DNA of 64,000 bases from Planctomycetota bacterium (GTDB lineage: Bacteria; Planctomycetota; Planctomycetia; Pirellulales; Thermoguttaceae), in assembly GCA_029550925.1 (NCBI GenBank), contig JAKPGL010000135.1, positions 1 through 64,000 of the forward strand, written 5' to 3'. A program made the position numbers and the translations under genes. The notes beneath the pieces were generated by a model that saw nothing but the letters and a program-made list of their open reading frames with translations, made no database searches and was not told the origin of the DNA. Shown here one piece after another: positions 63,013 through 64,000 of this stretch. The first letter of the stretch is position 1. Each line of letters begins with the position of its first letter.

Positions 63013-63870
63013 TTACCGGGTCAATTGGTTGGCTTTGGGGGTTACCTGCTCGATGTTCGGAGTTACATTGGCGTCGGCTTGTTTGGTAACCCAGGCCAGG
63101 GCGCCCAGCACCAGCGGCTGGAAATACTCTTTATTGGTCCAGATGTCTTCTCGATGGCCCAGGCTGGTGTAGAAGACCCGTCCTTTGCCGTGCATACGTG
63201 CCCAGGTGGCCGGGAACGGCGGCCGTTGGTACATATCGCCCTTCATCCCCTCGGTCTCCTGGACCAGGATCACATGGAGGTCCTTGGCGAACTTATAGAG
63301 GGCGTACCATTCCTCGTACAGTTCAAACTCTTTCCCCAATTTGTCGGCCCCGGGGAACTTGGGACAAGCGACCCGCATTTTCGCCTTCTGTTGGGCGCCG
63401 TGGCTGATGAACTCGCCGCCGAGCATTTCGATATAGGGGTCGATCTTGTCTTTGGGGGTTCGGAAGGTGTCGGCCGCTGAGTGAAAACCCATAAAACTGC
63501 CGCCGGCCGCCACCCAGTCCAAGAGGCGCTGTTTCCCTTTGGCCGTCATCGGATTTTCCTTGGCTTGAGTGAGAGTGCCGCAGGAATAGGAAAGAATGGC
63601 GGCGTACTGATCCAGATCGCCGTCGAACACGCCTCCGTCCTGGGTGCAGACCACTTCGTAGCCGTGCTGCTGGCCCAGTTCCATAAGCACCTTTTCCGAA
63701 AAGGCCAGTTCGCCGTTTTTGCGAGTAACCGGCCCATGACGGAAACCGGCGCTTTGGGTGTAGTAGAGCACTTTTACTTTTTTCCCCTCGGCCGCCCGTA
63801 GCCAACCGAAAGGAAACGAAGACACACACACCAGCCCCGCTGATAATTTCAACATCTCACGTCGTTTCAT
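63013..63870 (-). CDS. ThuA-domain protein, Tat-type signal
   Basis: A 285-aa ThuA (trehalose-utilisation type, class I amidotransferase-like fold) protein. It starts with a basic/twin-Arg-like signal (MKRREMLKLSAGLVCVSSFP). The domain follows: KVKVLYYTQSAGFRHGPVTR, LDQYAAILSYSCGTLT, KQRLLDWVAAGGSFMGFHSA and ADTF, and WARMHGKGRVFYTSLGHRED. ThuA proteins in planctomycetes often accompany Gfo/Idh-type oxidoreductases; none is adjacent here. The function is not settled. GGAGG lies 9 bases before the ATG at 63870, which is preferred over the 63972 frame start. Confidence 0.92.
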   Translation of the reverse strand: MKRREMLKLSAGLVCVSSFPFGWLRAAEGKKVKVLYYTQSAGFRHGPVTRKNGELAFSEKVLMELGQQHGYEVVCTQDGGVFDGDLDQYAAILSYSCGTLTQAKENPMTAKGKQRLLDWVAAGGSFMGFHSAADTFRTPKDKIDPYIEMLGGEFISHGAQQKAKMRVACPKFPGADKLGKEFELYEEWYALYKFAKDLHVILVQETEGMKGDMYQRPPFPATWARMHGKGRVFYTSLGHREDIWTNKEYFQPLVLGALAWVTKQADANVTPNIEQVTPKANQLTR

Positions 63871-64000
63871 CGCAGCAACCTCCGAATAAAAAGGGAAACT
63901 TTCAGGAACATCGCAAACTCTACAGGGCCGCAACCGTAAGGAAGCGGCCCTCCCGGAAGGCAAACTTCCCATACGCCAATCCGGGCGGGAACAGGCGTCC

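Overview
The window reads as the chromosome of a planctomycete, probably a Pirellulales or Thermogutta-like lineage. This rests on gene content, not on a marker gene: an FGE/sulfatase-modifying-like domain fused to a hydrazine-synthase-alpha-like propeller, DUF3467, several Tat-secreted oxidoreductase and isomerase-like proteins, PEP-CTERM remnants, a very long OstA-type protein, and flagellar genes in planctomycete style. No rRNA, tRNA, CRISPR array, integrase or transposase gene was seen.

Layout. (1) 1-4847: a hairpin-repeat array, then kdsD and a giant LptC/OstA-like protein, both for LPS. (2) 4941-7168, minus strand: a homocysteine methyltransferase family gene followed by a UroD-like methyltransferase gene. 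(3) 7646-22880, plus strand: a long flagellar block flgF-flgG-flgA-flgH-flgI-flgJ(N)-flgN-flgK-flgL-fliW-csrA-fliC, with a sigma28-like promoter and a large stem-loop in the fliC leader. (4) 23007-26624: repeat arrays separating a radical SAM gene and an HMW1C-like GT41 glycosyltransferase gene, which are candidates for flagellin modification. (5) 27009-31907: an amidohydrolase, a TIM-barrel/DJ-1 fusion and a Gfo/Idh/MocA oxidoreductase. (6) 32316-37129, minus strand: a polyphosphate operon, CHAD-ppx-ppk1. (7) 37754-43731, minus strand: the second flagellar block flhA-flhF-flhG-(small membrane protein)-fliA. (8) 44304-64000: a PMT-family membrane glycosyltransferase, DUF3467, an IscA-like protein, two large secreted TIM-barrel-like proteins, the propeller/cytochrome/FGE-like fusion, a PEP-hydrolase family protein, a HEAT-repeat protein, an MsbA-like ABC transporter and a ThuA-domain protein.

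How the parts fit. Distal rod, P-ring, L-ring and hook-filament junction genes precede the FliW/CsrA pair and flagellin. FliA (sigma28) from the second block is the expected activator of the promoter seen before fliC. KdsD, the OstA-like protein, the MsbA-like exporter and the PMT-family transferase all serve the outer envelope.

Most notable non-gene structures: (a) a dispersed family of hairpin units whose arms vary in sequence but keep pairing, arranged as arrays around fliC and its neighbour; (b) a separate roughly 90-100 bp element with inverted ends, in two copies of opposite orientation; (c) a repeated protein module of about 80-95 residues shared by the oversized FlgL and the oversized flagellin. 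All assignments come from reading the sequence; no database search was possible.
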